NCBI GenBank assembly: GCA_964531165.1 | Contig: CAZHEA010000034.1 | Location: 1-33,181 of the forward strand | Length of the DNA: 33,181 bases | Direction of reading: 5' to 3' | Origin: SZUA-229 sp964531165 | Lineage (GTDB): Bacteria; Pseudomonadota; Gammaproteobacteria; SZUA-229 | Shown: positions 32,787-33,181 of the stretch, piece after piece | Numbering within the stretch: position 1 is the stretch's first letter | Layout: every line of letters begins with the position of its first letter | The notes under the pieces: generated by a model | Databases searched by the model: none | Told to the model about the DNA's origin: nothing | What the model saw: the letters and a program-made list of their open reading frames with translations, nothing else | Program-made: the position numbers and the translations under genes

Positions 32787-33181
32787 AATCATTAACCCGG
32801 ATACAGGCAATTGTTAGCAAAGAACTGATTCAGTTAAAGCGCGATAACATGACTTTTGCAATGATCGTTATGATACCCATGATTCAGTTGCTTATGTTCG
32901 GCTACGCCATCAATACCAATATTCGTCATATCCCGGTGGGTATAGTCGATTATAGTCAGAGCGCGTTAAGTCGTGTGTTAAAGCAAACGGTCAGTGCTAC
33001 GCAGGTGGTGAGGTTTACCCAAACTTATCAGAGTGTAAAACAGGCTGAGGCTGCAGTTGCCAGTGGTAAAGTCAGGGCGGTGCTGATTATTCCTAAAGAT
33101 GTCGGGCAGCGGCTGGCACGACACCAAACGGTGGGTTTAGGTTTGCCACCGGCCACCGATGAAGAAACCAGCCGGCCGGTC
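32783..33181 (+). CDS. ABC-2 type permease, cut by the window end
   Basis: 133 codons are visible with no stop. The ATG overlaps the ATPase stop (ATGA). The N terminus MKSLTRIQAIVSKELIQLKRD and first membrane helix (about 23-45), followed by an extracytoplasmic domain reading GIVDYSQSALSR, match YbhS/YbhR-like permeases. The export substrate is unknown. Confidence 0.9.
   Translation, partial: MKSLTRIQAIVSKELIQLKRDNMTFAMIVMIPMIQLLMFGYAINTNIRHIPVGIVDYSQSALSRVLKQTVSATQVVRFTQTYQSVKQAEAAVASGKVRAVLIIPKDVGQRLARHQTVGLGLPPATDEETSRPV

Noticed and set aside
1..33181. CRISPR array, tRNA, rRNA, integrase, transposase or prophage genes
   Set aside because: I found no spaced short repeats, cloverleaf sequences or matching protein motifs; all large genes are ordinary chromosomal types.

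Overview
The window reads as a chromosomal stretch of a gammaproteobacterium with moderately low GC, probably aquatic. The evidence is a GlpG-type rhomboid, a yrfG / nudE-cysQ block in the order typical of gammaproteobacteria, a cytochrome c5, a VF530-family protein and many Tat- or Sec-exported redox proteins. No rRNA, tRNA, CRISPR array, insertion sequence or phage gene was seen. The genus cannot be assigned from sequence alone.

Layout. 1-504: non-coding DNA with a 179-bp-period tandem repeat and strong palindromes, cut by the window edge. 505-3339: two consecutive rhomboid proteases, a GNAT acetyltransferase and a small anchored protein. 3492-5042: a membrane-fused spermidine synthase-like enzyme, convergent with a four-PAS hybrid histidine kinase (5116-7875, minus). 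7876-9032: a long intergenic region with a TGTAAC palindrome, a 75-bp tandem repeat and a distant 13-bp inverted repeat. 9033-20969: the most striking part, at least eight consecutive plus-strand envelope genes: a Tat-exported multicopper oxidase, a Tat-exported Sco-like protein without the copper-binding cysteines, a 746-residue lipoprotein of no recognised family, a glutaminyl-peptide cyclotransferase, a CusB-like adaptor, a CusA-like Cu(I)/Ag(I) RND pump, a DsbA-like protein with a CKPC active site, a nuclease-fold protein without catalytic residues, and a cytochrome c5. 21039-22820: a large radical SAM enzyme of unknown role (minus). 22924-23539: VF530-family protein and a small secreted protein. 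23542-26391: K+ channel, cysQ and nudE (minus), yrfG (plus). 26678-28741: a secreted Cys-containing protein, an atypical SDR and an HNH nuclease (minus). 28846-30759: a LysR regulator divergent from a four-helix membrane protein and a cytochrome c-prime-like protein. 30892-33181: HlyD-type adaptor, ABC ATPase and an ABC-2 permease cut by the window end.

How they may work together. The 9-21 kb locus looks like an envelope copper and thiol redox module. The oxidase carries all multicopper ligands. The RND pump keeps the three-methionine Cu(I) site. The adaptor has a metal-binding Cys/Met/His domain. DsbA-like and cytochrome c5 proteins could supply disulfide and electron-transfer functions. The predicted mature N terminus of the oxidase is glutamine, exactly the substrate of the cyclotransferase encoded three genes downstream, so pyroglutamate capping of the oxidase is a testable proposal. 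The Cys-less Sco-like protein, the giant lipoprotein and the inactive nuclease fold are the parts not explained by any pathway I know.
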